DNA of 64,000 nt, taken from positions 62,001 to 126,000 of the forward strand of contig NZ_VFUZ01000012.1 of assembly GCF_006658505.1 (NCBI RefSeq). Direction: 5' to 3'. Below, piece by piece: positions 17,571-25,552 of this stretch. The notes beneath the pieces were generated by a model. The model did no database searches and was not told where the DNA came from. It worked only from the letters and a program-made list of their open reading frames with translations. A program made the position numbers and the translations under genes. Positions within the stretch are counted from its first letter, which is position 1, and each line of letters begins with the position of its first letter. This stretch comes from Mesorhizobium sp. B2-4-15. GTDB taxonomy: Bacteria; Pseudomonadota; Alphaproteobacteria; Rhizobiales; Rhizobiaceae.

Positions 17571-18734
17571 CTACTCCTGCCCGTAGTCGGCGAGATCGTA
17601 CGTGCTGACTCCCTCCAGATTGTCCGGTCTGCTTAGTGCCTCTGGCTGACGCAGCGTGCGCACCGCGTCGCTGTAACCGGCTTGCCAATGGTCCTCCATC
17701 GACAGCCTGGAAAATTCGTAATCCTTCGAGTGCGTCTCGTACTGTCTGGATCGATAGATCAGGTGAACCAATTTGTAGACCTTGTGGTCGGCAAGAGAGC
17801 TCAGCATGGTGGCTTCATCGCTGCCGAGCAGGTCGGCGGGAAGCTTTGCAAGTAAGCCCGCAAGCGCGTGCCGGGACCGCTGGTGCTGCTTGAACTGCTC
17901 GGTGTTGGCGCGCGTGCGGCTGGAATACTGGATTTCCTTCTGCCTGGTCGCCACGTCGGCAAGATTGCGAGGAAAATCACCCTGGGCGCTCCATAGGTCC
18001 ACCTGGAAGGCGAGCGTGTCCTGCCGAGGCCCGTTCTCGGCCACCCATTGCAACGGAGTGTTCGAGATGAGGCCGCCGTCCCAGTAGAATTCCCCCTCGA
18101 TCTCAATGGCCGGGAAGCCTGGCGGGAGCGAGCCGCTGGCCATCACGTGCTCTGGACGGATCGTATGGGTTTGATTGTCGAAGTAGACGAAATTACCCGT
18201 GCACACGTTGACCGCGCCTGCGCTGAAACGCATGCCGCCTGCGTTGATCCGGTCGAAGTCGACGAGCCGCTCAAGCGTGCTCTTCAGGTGGGTGGTTTCG
18301 TAAAAACTTGTGCCCTCGATTGCTCCACCCGGGCGGAGCCAGGGAGCGGGTTGCCGGAGGCTGAAAAAGCCCGGCGCGCCGGCAATTGCCGCGCAGGCCG
18401 CGCTGAACTGATTGAAGATCGCGCGGGACAGGTCGCCTTTGGGAGCCAGCGCATCCGCGGTGCTAGCCCAGTCGAGCAGAGGGTTCGCCGTAATCTCGCG
18501 CCAGAACGCACGTAGCTTTGAGACCCGTTCGGAAGGAGCGTTACCGGCAATGATTGCCGCGTTGATGGAGCCGATGGACACGCCGGCAACCCAGTCCGGA
18601 TGAATGTCGGCTTCCGCAAGAGCTTCATAGACTCCCGCTTGGTAGGCCCCGAGCGCGCCTCCACCTTGCAGCACCAGGGCAATGCATTCGAACGGCAGCG
18701 GCCTTGATTTGAAGTGCTGGGACTGAACATTCAT
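17571..18734 (-). CDS. Patatin-like phospholipase with DUF3734-type C-terminus
   Basis: 387 residues from ATG 18734 (AAGGA nine bases upstream); ATG 18743 is in frame but has no room for a ribosome site. The patatin motifs are LQGGGALGAYQAGV (22-35), GVSIG with nucleophile Ser53, and DGG with Asp219. The C-terminal third (RQKEIQYSSRTRAN through HLIYRSRQYETHSKDYEFS) matches the DUF3734 extension. It is cytosolic, having no signal. It is the first gene of a run with acetoacetate decarboxylase and 3-hydroxybutyrate dehydrogenase, so a role in releasing hydroxyacids or acyl chains from storage polymer or lipid is plausible but unproven. Confidence 0.85.
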   Translation of the reverse strand: MNVQSQHFKSRPLPFECIALVLQGGGALGAYQAGVYEALAEADIHPDWVAGVSIGSINAAIIAGNAPSERVSKLRAFWREITANPLLDWASTADALAPKGDLSRAIFNQFSAACAAIAGAPGFFSLRQPAPWLRPGGAIEGTSFYETTHLKSTLERLVDFDRINAGGMRFSAGAVNVCTGNFVYFDNQTHTIRPEHVMASGSLPPGFPAIEIEGEFYWDGGLISNTPLQWVAENGPRQDTLAFQVDLWSAQGDFPRNLADVATRQKEIQYSSRTRANTEQFKQHQRSRHALAGLLAKLPADLLGSDEATMLSSLADHKVYKLVHLIYRSRQYETHSKDYEFSRLSMEDHWQAGYSDAVRTLRQPEALSRPDNLEGVSTYDLADYGQE

Positions 18735-18832
18735 TGATGCCATTCCTTATTGTCAGATACGCTTGTGTTGCGAACACCGGAGCTCGAGCTGCTGCCCGAG
18801 CTCGCTGGGCAAGTTTCATATTGTACAAATGC

Positions 18833-18859
18833 GTCAAATCGACTATTTGGTCAATATGA
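18833..18859. promoter_or_regulatory. Putative TetR operator between tetR and the patatin operon
   Basis: Contains GACTATTTGGTC (18841-18852), a dyad with one mismatch, within 27 bases that match 15690-15716 at 25 positions. It lies in the divergent gap between the patatin gene and tetR, where bound repressor could control both directions. Confidence 0.65.
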
Positions 18860-18898
18860 TATTTGCGTAATGGTGCAATGCAAAAAAGGCAGGACGGA

Positions 18899-19522
18899 AT
18901 GGCAAAGGTTGATTTGGCGCGCAGGGCGGAGATCGGACGGGAGAAGCGGGAGAGAACGCGTACGCTGATCTTGGATGCCGGGATGATGCTGATGGGAGAA
19001 CGCCCTCGCGAGGCCGTCACGATCGATGCCGTGGTCGAGGCCGCCGGGGTCGCGAAGGGGACCTTCTACTACCACTTCCAGAGCATCGACGAGCTGGCCG
19101 CGGCTGTGGGGGAGAAACTCGGCGAGAGCTTCGACGCGGTGCTGACGGATGCACGCCTCGCACTGGAGGATCCTGTCAAACGCCTGTCTTTCGCCTTCGC
19201 GAAGTTCCTGGAAAAGGCGATCTCGGACCCCAACTGGGCACGGCTGGTCGTGCAGAGTTCTCAGTCGCGCGCCGAGTATGCGCGAGGTGTTCGGGCGAAT
19301 CTGAAGGCGGATATTAGTCAGGCAATAGCCCAGGATCGCGTGAGCATACGCGACGCGGAGCTCGCGGTGGACATCGTCACGGGTATATGGCTGCAGGTGA
19401 CGCGAGGCATCCTCGATCGTGGCCCCAGGCCCGAACTGACACAGCGGACTATCGAGGCGGCACTACGGGCGCTCGGCGCATCGCGGTCGGACCAGCAGAA
19501 CGCCTGGAACCAATGGGCATGA
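18899..19522 (+). CDS. TetR family transcriptional regulator
   Basis: 207 residues from ATG 18899 (AGGACGGA upstream); ATG 18878 is an alternative. The N-terminal DNA-binding domain reads RTLILDAGMMLMGERP... TIDAVVEAAGVAKGTFYYHF, with the recognition helix in AKGTFYYHF. The C-terminal helical domain binds an unknown ligand. It is divergent from the patatin/decarboxylase/dehydrogenase operon. The dyad in front of it recurs upstream of the RND operon, so it probably represses itself and both operons. Confidence 0.85.
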   Translation: MAKVDLARRAEIGREKRERTRTLILDAGMMLMGERPREAVTIDAVVEAAGVAKGTFYYHFQSIDELAAAVGEKLGESFDAVLTDARLALEDPVKRLSFAFAKFLEKAISDPNWARLVVQSSQSRAEYARGVRANLKADISQAIAQDRVSIRDAELAVDIVTGIWLQVTRGILDRGPRPELTQRTIEAALRALGASRSDQQNAWNQWA

Positions 19523-19683
19523 CCGCACGGGTCGGCGCCACACTGGAAAGGCGACTTTCCAGCCAATCTCCCGAAAGCGGACGTTCCGCTTTTTTGACCC
19601 AGTGAAGACGTTCGCCGCGTCATGGGCAGGCGTGCGGCACCGGCCTTGAATTCTCTCCGTGGCTGCCAAGTTGATCACCTCCA

Positions 19684-19724
19684 TTAACCATTTGTTAACC
19701 ATTCGGCCGGCACCCTTTAACCAT
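19684..19724. promoter_or_regulatory. Three CtrA-type TTAACCAT boxes before minC
   Basis: Exact TTAACCAT copies stand at 19684-19691, 19695-19702 and 19717-19724, all in the same orientation; the first two are 11 bases apart. TTAACCAT is the recognition motif of the cell-cycle regulator CtrA in alphaproteobacteria. CtrA control of minCDE has been reported in Sinorhizobium, so direct regulation here is likely. The third box touches a possible TTG start at 19724, which favours the downstream GTG as the real minC start. Confidence 0.7.
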
Positions 19725-19744
19725 TGAGTAAGGATTCGCCAGCC

Positions 19745-20692
19745 GTGACCTTTGCCGCCCCCCTTGAGGCCAAATCCATTCGTTTCCGCGCACGCTCTTT
19801 CGTCGCGTTCACGCTGACGCCGGAGGCGCCGATTTCTGATTGGCTGGAGGGGCTGGATCACTGGATCGGCAATTCGCCGGGCTATTTTTCCGGGCGGCCG
19901 GTGGTGCTCGATCTCAATGTGCTGAAGCCCGCCGTCGAGGACATCGCGCTGCTGGTCGCCGCGCTCTGGGCGCGCGGCATCCGTGTCTATGCCATCGAGA
20001 TGGAGGGGGCTTCGCTCGGGCCTGATCTGCCGCCGATACTGGCCGGCGCCAAGGAGGCGACGGCCGAGGGGCTGCTTGGCCGGGCCGCACGCAAGGCGCG
20101 GGCGGAAGAGCTGGAGGCCGCCGCCGCCGAGGCGCCGGCCCGGGCGGAACCGCCAGGGCAAGAGGCAGCGCACGCGCAGGCCTTGCAGGCCGAGATGGCG
20201 GATCCCGCGCTGGCAAGGCTCGAAGCGGTCAGGATCGAACCGGCCCGGACGGAAGCAGCCAAGACGGAAGCAGCCAGGATGGAGGCGGCCAGGACGGATG
20301 CGGCCGGGACCGAGGCTGCAAGGGCGGGGCAGGGTGCTGTCCAGATGCCCCCCGAGCCCGCCGCCGGCACGCTGATGATCAAGGCGCCGATCCGTTCCGG
20401 ACAGTCGGTCTTCCATCCGCATGGCGACGTCATCGTGCTGGGCTCGGTGGCGTCGGGTTCCGAGATCGTCGCCGGCGGCTCGATCCATGTCTACGGCACG
20501 CTGCGTGGCCGGGCGATCGCGGGCTCGGAAGGCAATATTTCGGCGCGCATCTTCTGCCGCAAGAACGAGGCGGAGCTGCTCGCGGTCGACGGCTGGTACA
20601 CCACGGCCGAGGAGATGGAAGGGGTGTCGCGCGGCAAGGCGGTGCAGGCCTTCCTCGAAAACGATGCGCTGTGCGTAATGCCGCTCGGCTGA
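19745..20692 (+). CDS. minC: Septum site-determining protein MinC
   Basis: 315 residues from GTG 19745, with AAGGA ten bases upstream; a TTG at 19724 is also in frame. The N-terminal domain (about 1-105) has the MinC_N pattern VVLDLNVL...DIALLVAALWARGIRVYAIE. The C-terminal domain (about 215-315) is the beta-helical MinC_C with GDVIVLGSVASGSEIVAGGSIHVYG and GNISARIFCRKNEAELLAVDG. MinC, recruited by MinD-ATP, blocks FtsZ assembly away from mid-cell. The linker between domains is unusually long and Ala/Glu/Arg-rich, with five 5-residue repeats (20246-20320). Confidence 0.93.
   Translation: MTFAAPLEAKSIRFRARSFVAFTLTPEAPISDWLEGLDHWIGNSPGYFSGRPVVLDLNVLKPAVEDIALLVAALWARGIRVYAIEMEGASLGPDLPPILAGAKEATAEGLLGRAARKARAEELEAAAAEAPARAEPPGQEAAHAQALQAEMADPALARLEAVRIEPARTEAAKTEAARMEAARTDAAGTEAARAGQGAVQMPPEPAAGTLMIKAPIRSGQSVFHPHGDVIVLGSVASGSEIVAGGSIHVYGTLRGRAIAGSEGNISARIFCRKNEAELLAVDGWYTTAEEMEGVSRGKAVQAFLENDALCVMPLG
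20246..20320 (+). repeat. 15-bp tandem repeat in the minC linker
   Basis: Five in-frame 15-base units encode RTEAA, KTEAA, RMEAA, RTDAA and GTEAA. The units differ by a few bases. This length-variable coding repeat would extend a charged helical linker between the two MinC domains. Confidence 0.75.
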
Positions 20693-20815
20693 AGCCGGTT
20701 CTCGGGGCGCAAGCTTCGGGCCGGCTTCGCGTGCGAGTGTCGGCGGTTCTGATCAGGCGCCGTGCTGGCCACGGCGAAACGAAAACATAAAAACGCCAAC
20801 GGAGGCTGGATTTAT

Positions 20816-21631
20816 ATGGGCAAGGTAGTGGTGGTCACTTCGGGCAAGGGGGGCGTCGGCAAGACGACCTCGACGGCCGCACTCGGCGCTGCCGTGGCCA
20901 AGACCGGCAAGAGGGTGGCGCTGGTCGATTTCGACGTCGGCCTCAGGAACCTCGACCTCATCATGGGCGCCGAGCGGCGCGTGGTGTTCGACCTCGTCAA
21001 CGTCATCCAGGGCACCGCCAAGCTGTCGCAGGCGCTGATCCGCGACAAGCGGCTGGAGACGCTCTATCTGCTGCCGGCCTCGCAGACGCGCGACAAGGAC
21101 GCGCTGACCGAGGAGGGTGTGGCCGAAGTCATCGCCCGGCTGCGCCAGGTGTTCGACTATGTGTTCTGCGACAGCCCGGCCGGCATCGAGCGCGGCGCCC
21201 AGCTCGCCATGCGCTTCGCCGACGAGGCGGTCATCGTCACCAATCCGGAGGTGAGCTCGGTGCGCGATTCCGACCGCATCATCGGCCTGCTCGACGCCCG
21301 CACCATGCGCGCCGAACAGGGCGAGCACATCGCCAAGCACGTGTTGGTCACCCGCTATGACGCGGCGCGCGCGGCGCGCGGCGAGATGCTGTCGATCGAC
21401 GACGTGCTCGAAATCCTCTCGGTGCCGCTGCTCGGCATCATTCCCGAAAGCCAGGATGTGCTGAGGGCCTCCAACCTCGGCGCGCCGGTGACGCTCTCCG
21501 AACCCACCAACGCCGCCGCCAAGGCCTATCTCGAAGCGGCACGGCGCCTGGAAGGTGAAGACCTGCCGGTGATCGTTCCCTTCGAGCGCAAGGGCTTCCT
21601 CGACCGGCTTCTCGGAAGGAGGGCCGCATGA
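20816..21631 (+). CDS. minD: Septum site-determining ATPase MinD
   Basis: 271 residues from ATG 20816, GGAGG ten bases upstream. The deviant Walker A motif is [10 protein letters not shown] near the N-terminus, followed by [21 protein letters not shown] and the CDSPAGIE Walker B-type strand. The C-terminal [11 protein letters not shown] forms the amphipathic membrane-targeting helix. MinD-ATP binds the membrane and recruits MinC; MinE stimulates its ATPase to drive oscillation. The stop overlaps the minE start as ATGA. Confidence 0.95.
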   Translation: MGKVVVVTSGKGGVGKTTSTAALGAAVAKTGKRVALVDFDVGLRNLDLIMGAERRVVFDLVNVIQGTAKLSQALIRDKRLETLYLLPASQTRDKDALTEEGVAEVIARLRQVFDYVFCDSPAGIERGAQLAMRFADEAVIVTNPEVSSVRDSDRIIGLLDARTMRAEQGEHIAKHVLVTRYDAARAARGEMLSIDDVLEILSVPLLGIIPESQDVLRASNLGAPVTLSEPTNAAAKAYLEAARRLEGEDLPVIVPFERKGFLDRLLGRRAA

Positions 21632-21900
21632 GCATCCTCGACCTCTTCAAGCGGCGCACCAGCGCGCCGGTGGCGCGCGAGCGGCTGCAGGTGCTGCTCG
21701 CCTATGAGCGCCGCAGCCGTGGCCAGCCCGATCTCGTTTCCGTTCTGCGCGAAGAGATCCTGGCTGTCATCGCCAAGCATGTGCAGATCGACCAGGACTA
21801 CATCCAGGTCTCGATGGACCGCGGCGAGACCATGTCGACGCTGGAAATCGACATCCAGATCCCCAACAAAAGCGCCGTGCCGCTGGCGATGGCGGGTTAG
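21628..21900 (+). CDS. minE: Cell division topological specificity factor MinE
   Basis: 90 residues. ATGA overlap with minD indicates coupled translation. The N-terminus [28 protein letters not shown] contains the membrane-binding and anti-MinCD helix. The C-terminal topological domain reads [21 protein letters not shown] and LEIDIQIP. The normal length for the family. Confidence 0.95.
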   Translation: MSILDLFKRRTSAPVARERLQVLLAYERRSRGQPDLVSVLREEILAVIAKHVQIDQDYIQVSMDRGETMSTLEIDIQIPNKSAVPLAMAG

Positions 21901-21908
21901 CTCAACTG

Positions 21909-22061
21909 ATCTCCCCCTCGAGGGGGAGATGTCGACGAAGGCGACAGAGGGGGTCGTCTCGCACGGATCGCCGGCATGATTTGGTCCAACAAAGGGTGTC
22001 GCGCTTCACGCGAGGCGACCCCCTCTGGCCTGCCGGCCATCTCCCCCTCGAGGGGGGAGAT
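21909..22061. repeat. Mosaic palindromic intergenic repeat, copy A
   Basis: Bounded by ATCTCCCCCTCGAGGGGGAG and its inverted counterpart ending GGGGGGAGAT. The left inner arm carries CGAAGGCGACAGAGGGGGTC; the right inner arm carries CCCCTCTGGCCTGCCGGCC. The middle ~60 bases are unique. It lies between convergent minE and histidine kinase ends, where its stems could also stop transcription. Copies B (40693), C (44682) and D (55564) share the ends. Confidence 0.8.
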
Positions 22062-22070
22062 TGCGCACCC

Positions 22071-23312
22071 TTACACCGCGTCAAACAACACCGTCTGCGC
22101 CAGTCCGCCGCCCGTGCGGTTCTCCAGCGTGACCGTGCCGCCGTAGCGCTCGATGATTTCCTTGGCGATGGCGAGGCCCAGTCCGGCACCGGGGACGGAT
22201 TGCTGGCGGCCGGGGTCGACGCGGAAGAAGGGCTCGAACGCCTTGTTGATGAGGTCGGGCGGAATGCCCGGGCCGTTGTCGAAAATGGTCAGGACCGCGC
22301 GCCTGTCGGAGACGGCAAGGGTGATGGTGCAGGCCTTGCCGTGGGTGGCGGCATTGACGATCAGGTTGCGCAGCGCGCGGCGCAGGCCGAGCGCGCCGGC
22401 GCGGATCGAAACCTTGTCCAGATGCCCGATCGAGACAGCATGGCCGAGCGAGGCCATTTCGGCTGAAATGTCGCGCACCATCTTTTCCAGGTCGATCGGC
22501 TCGACGGCATCCTGGTTCACCTCCTCGCGCACCAGGCGGATGGCGCTGTCGGCGATGCGGTCGAGTTCGTCGAGGTCGTGGAGCCATTTGTCGCGCTCCT
22601 CGTCGAGGAACTCGGCGCGCAGCCGCATGCGCGTCATCGGCGTGCGCAAATCGTGGCCGGCGGCGGCGACCAGCCGCATGCGGCTTTCCATTGATGTCTT
22701 CAGCCGTGACGAGAGCTGGTTCAGCGCATGCGCCGTCGCCTTGACCTCGGCCGAACCGACTTCCGGCACCGCGGCCAGCATGCCGTCGCTGCCGATCTTG
22801 GAGACGGCTGCCTCCAGCATTTCCAGCGGCCGGATCAGCACGGCGGTGAAATAGACCGAGACGGCGGTGGCGCCGGCCACGATCAGCGAGATCCAGCCGG
22901 CCAGCACCAGCCATTCGCGCCCTGGCGGCTTGAGGTGCGGCACCTCCATGATCGCCCAGCGGCTGTCGGGCAGTTGCACCGACGCGACATGGCCGGGTTC
23001 GTCCGGCTTCGCGCTGACGATGGCCAGCAGGTCGAGGCCGCGGCGGTGCAGGATGTCGTTGAGCATCGCCGTTTCCGCACGATCGACCTTGCCGCCGGCC
23101 GGACGCTCGGCGAACTGCACCCTCAGCACGTCCGGAATGGGCCCCGGCAGCAGCCGCGCCACGAGTTCCATCTGCTGGGCGACCCACGGCACGGTCAGCT
23201 CCGGCGGCGGCCCGCCGCCGCGCACGCTGATGACGGCGGCGGTCGCCAGGCCGACGACGCCGACGATCGAAAGGACCAGCAGCAGGATGAGGCGGCGGCG
23301 CAGCGAGTTCAC
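22071..23312 (-). CDS. Two-component sensor histidine kinase
   Basis: 413 residues. Two membrane segments (about 8-28 and 135-160) enclose a ~105-residue periplasmic sensor; a HAMP region follows (IRPLEMLEAAVSKIG). The H-box AAAGHDLRTPMTRMRLR carries the phosphorylated His. The catalytic domain has LRNLIVNAATHG (N-box), DNGPGIP and GAGLGLAIAKEI. The start overlaps the response regulator stop as ATGA. The architecture is EnvZ/CpxA-like; the stimulus is unknown but may be envelope stress, given the divergent CpxP/Spy-like gene. Confidence 0.9.
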   Translation of the reverse strand: MNSLRRRLILLLVLSIVGVVGLATAAVISVRGGGPPPELTVPWVAQQMELVARLLPGPIPDVLRVQFAERPAGGKVDRAETAMLNDILHRRGLDLLAIVSAKPDEPGHVASVQLPDSRWAIMEVPHLKPPGREWLVLAGWISLIVAGATAVSVYFTAVLIRPLEMLEAAVSKIGSDGMLAAVPEVGSAEVKATAHALNQLSSRLKTSMESRMRLVAAAGHDLRTPMTRMRLRAEFLDEERDKWLHDLDELDRIADSAIRLVREEVNQDAVEPIDLEKMVRDISAEMASLGHAVSIGHLDKVSIRAGALGLRRALRNLIVNAATHGKACTITLAVSDRRAVLTIFDNGPGIPPDLINKAFEPFFRVDPGRQQSVPGAGLGLAIAKEIIERYGGTVTLENRTGGGLAQTVLFDAV

Positions 23313-24034
23313 GCCTGCGCCTCCACCGCCTCGACGCGCGCGGTGAGCTGGTAGCCGCCATTGCGCACGGTCTTGAACAGCGGCCCGTCGCCTGTATCGG
23401 CGAATTTGCGGCGCAGCCGGCTCATCAGCACGTCGACCGAGCGTTCCAGCGGATCACGCTCACGGCCTTGCGTGAGATCAAGCAGCTGGTCGCGCGACAG
23501 CAAGCGGCCGGGGCGGTCGAGGAACACCTGCAAGAGGTCGAACTCGGCGCCGGTGAGGTCGATGCTCATGCCTTGCGCATCGATCACCTTGCGGGTGTCG
23601 GGCTCCAGCCGGTAGCTGGCGAAGCGGTAGATGCGGGGCCGAGAGGCCGGCGCCTCTTCCGGCACGGCACGCCGCAGCACGGCGCGGATGCGGGCGGTGA
23701 GTTCGCGCGGGTTGAAGGGCTTGCCGAGATAGTCGTCGGCGCCGAGTTCCAGGCCGATGATGCGGTCGACATCTTCCTTCAGCGCCGTCAGCAGGATCAC
23801 CGGGATCCGCGGCTTGCGGTCGCGCAAGGCGCGGCAGATGTCGAGCCCCGAACCGTCCGGCAGCATGACGTCGAGCACGACGAGGTCGAACTGGCCCGAG
23901 GCCAGCTTCTGCTCGCATTCGCGCCGGTCCGCCGCCACGGAGACGCGAAAGCCCTGGCCGTCGAGGTAGCGGCCGAGAAGCGTCCTGATCTCGCGGTCGT
24001 CGTCAACGACGAGGATATGGGGTTGTGCGTGCAT
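23309..24034 (-). CDS. OmpR/PhoB family response regulator
   Basis: 241 residues. Receiver domain: LVVDDD acidic pocket, LVVLDVMLPDGSG with the phospho-acceptor Asp, LLTA and GADDYLGKPF lysine. The C-terminal winged helix reads LTGAEFDLLQVFLDRPGRLLSRDQLLDL... DVLMSRLRRKF. It partners the kinase translated from the overlapping gene. It is divergent from the LTXXQ periplasmic protein gene; direct repeats in the gap (24122-24168) are its likely binding site. Confidence 0.9.
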   Translation of the reverse strand: MHAQPHILVVDDDREIRTLLGRYLDGQGFRVSVAADRRECEQKLASGQFDLVVLDVMLPDGSGLDICRALRDRKPRIPVILLTALKEDVDRIIGLELGADDYLGKPFNPRELTARIRAVLRRAVPEEAPASRPRIYRFASYRLEPDTRKVIDAQGMSIDLTGAEFDLLQVFLDRPGRLLSRDQLLDLTQGRERDPLERSVDVLMSRLRRKFADTGDGPLFKTVRNGGYQLTARVEAVEAQA

Positions 24035-24121
24035 GATCGTGCCCTTGCTTGACCGTGATTATAGGAAGAGCGCGCGCCAGCGGCATGGAAAATTGCAACG
24101 CAATGTTGCCAGCGGGCCGCC

Positions 24122-24168
24122 GGAAACATTCGGAAACAAATTGCCCCTTTGCGGAAACCTTCGGCAAC
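24122..24168. promoter_or_regulatory. Direct repeats, probable response-regulator binding site
   Basis: GGAAACATTCGGAAAC (24122-24137) and GGAAACCTTCGGCAAC (24153-24168) agree at 14 of 16 positions and are offset by 31 bases, about three helical turns. They sit between the divergent regulator and CpxP/Spy-like genes. OmpR-type regulators usually bind direct repeats, so autoregulation and control of the periplasmic gene are inferred. Confidence 0.55.
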
Positions 24169-24241
24169 AACCCGACGCGAAGCGGACAAACAGCCTTCCT
24201 ATTCTCATGGCCATCCGATGCATGAGAGAAAGGAACACGTC

Positions 24242-24952
24242 ATGCGAAGCAGACTTCTTGCGCTCGGCCTGTTTTCCGTCGCCGCCGTCCATCCAGCTCT
24301 GGCCGCGCAGTCCGATCCCGGCGCGCCCGGTGGGCCACCAGCCATGGCCATGCAGGATGGGCCTGACCATGGGCCGATGGCCTCGTGCGGCCAGAACGGG
24401 CCTGGCCCTCAGGGCTTTGGCCCGCATGGGCCGATGCGGCACGGTCCACGGGCCTGGGGCCCGCAGGGTTGGGGTGGGCAGGGCTTTGGCCCGGAAGGCT
24501 TTGGCCCGCACCGCATGGGGCCGCCGCCGGAATTCATGCTGGCGGCAAGGCTGGCGGTGCTCGAGACGCGCCTCGGCATCCGCGGCGAACAGCTCGACGC
24601 GTGGCGCGACTATACCAGCGCGCTGCAGGCGGTGCTTGCGCGTCCCGATCATGGTCCTGGCGGCTCCGAAGGCCCCGGTGCGGGTCCCGGCGGCAAGGCC
24701 GATCCCTTCGCCTTCCAGGAAAAGTTGGCCGACGACGTCACGGCGCGCGCGGCTTCGGCCGCCAGGCTGAAGGATGCGATCACCGCGCTGCGCGCCAAGC
24801 TCACGCCCGAACAGCTCGAAATCCTCGCTTCGGCGGAACGCCCGCATGGATCACCCCCCGGTCCCCTGGGCGGCCCGCCGGATGACGCAGCCGGCCAAGG
24901 GGGCCTGCCCAATGATGGCCCACCGCCGCCCCAGCCCGGGAACGGCGGATAA
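24242..24952 (+). CDS. Periplasmic LTXXQ (Spy/CpxP-like) protein, Gly/Pro-rich
   Basis: 236 residues from ATG 24242, AAAGGA well spaced. Signal peptide MRSRLLALGLFSVAAVHPALAA. The mature N-terminal third is a low-complexity His/Gly/Pro/Met-rich segment (GPQGFGPHGPMRHGP, GFGPEGFGPHRMGPP) that might bind metal. The helical core follows, with RLAVLETRLGIRGEQLDAWRDY and the LTPEQLEILASAE signature. A second Pro/Gly-rich tail closes it. LTXXQ proteins are periplasmic chaperones or sensors for envelope stress; the divergent two-component genes fit that role. Confidence 0.75.
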   Translation: MRSRLLALGLFSVAAVHPALAAQSDPGAPGGPPAMAMQDGPDHGPMASCGQNGPGPQGFGPHGPMRHGPRAWGPQGWGGQGFGPEGFGPHRMGPPPEFMLAARLAVLETRLGIRGEQLDAWRDYTSALQAVLARPDHGPGGSEGPGAGPGGKADPFAFQEKLADDVTARAASAARLKDAITALRAKLTPEQLEILASAERPHGSPPGPLGGPPDDAAGQGGLPNDGPPPPQPGNGG

Positions 24953-24967
24953 TCCTGACCGGCCGCG

Positions 24968-25007
24968 CCGGCCGGCCCGATGTCCAACCCGTTCTCGGGC
25001 CGGCCGG
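24968..25007. terminator. 13-bp-stem hairpin after the LTXXQ gene
   Basis: CCGGCCGGCCCGA pairs exactly with TCGGGCCGGCCGG across a 14-base loop, followed by TTCT. The stem is strong and the T-tract short; probably the transcription end of the upstream gene. Confidence 0.55.
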
Positions 25008-25070
25008 TTCTCCTGGAATGGCGGCTCCGTGCCGCCATCCCACCGTTCGATCCCCCATGAAAGCACGGCA

Positions 25071-25280
25071 ATGTGGGAAGCGCTGATGATGCTGCGGCTG
25101 ATCGCGTCGGTCAGCCCGAAACTCTCGTTCGGCACGGCCGCGCCCGCGCGCATCATGCCGCTGGCCCTGCCGGTCGACACGCTGAAGGGCGCGATCCGCC
25201 TGGACTTCGCCGCCTGGCACCTGTCGCTGCCGGTCTCGCGGCCCAACGGCCACGGAGCTCATGACCGCAAGATCGCTTAA
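25071..25280 (+). CDS. Possible small hypothetical protein
   Basis: 69 residues from ATG 25071. I do not recognise it. In its favour, codon third positions are overwhelmingly G or C, as in neighbouring real genes, and the composition is balanced (MWEALMMLRLIASVSPK...). Against it are the lack of a clear ribosome site and of any known motif. It may be a fragment of an older gene. The rest of the 24953-25552 gap shows no convincing gene on either strand. Confidence 0.3.
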   Translation: MWEALMMLRLIASVSPKLSFGTAAPARIMPLALPVDTLKGAIRLDFAAWHLSLPVSRPNGHGAHDRKIA

Positions 25281-25552
25281 GGCATCGGCAAAGGCGCTTG
25301 GCATGTCTTCGATCATCGGCATAATGGCGCGGATGGGCATCGCGGCCACCAACTCGAACGTGTCGGGTTTATTTGGCCGAGAAGAAGGAGCGCGGCATGA
25401 GCCGCTTCGAAGTCTTGTTCGACGCGGGCCGTGTACCGGCGCGGCTTTCGCCATGACATCGATCGCCATTACCGGCGCACTCGTCGATCCTTTCAATTCC
25501 ACCTTCGCGGACAGCCAGACGGCGACCAAAACTCCAGGGAGAGATCCAGGCC

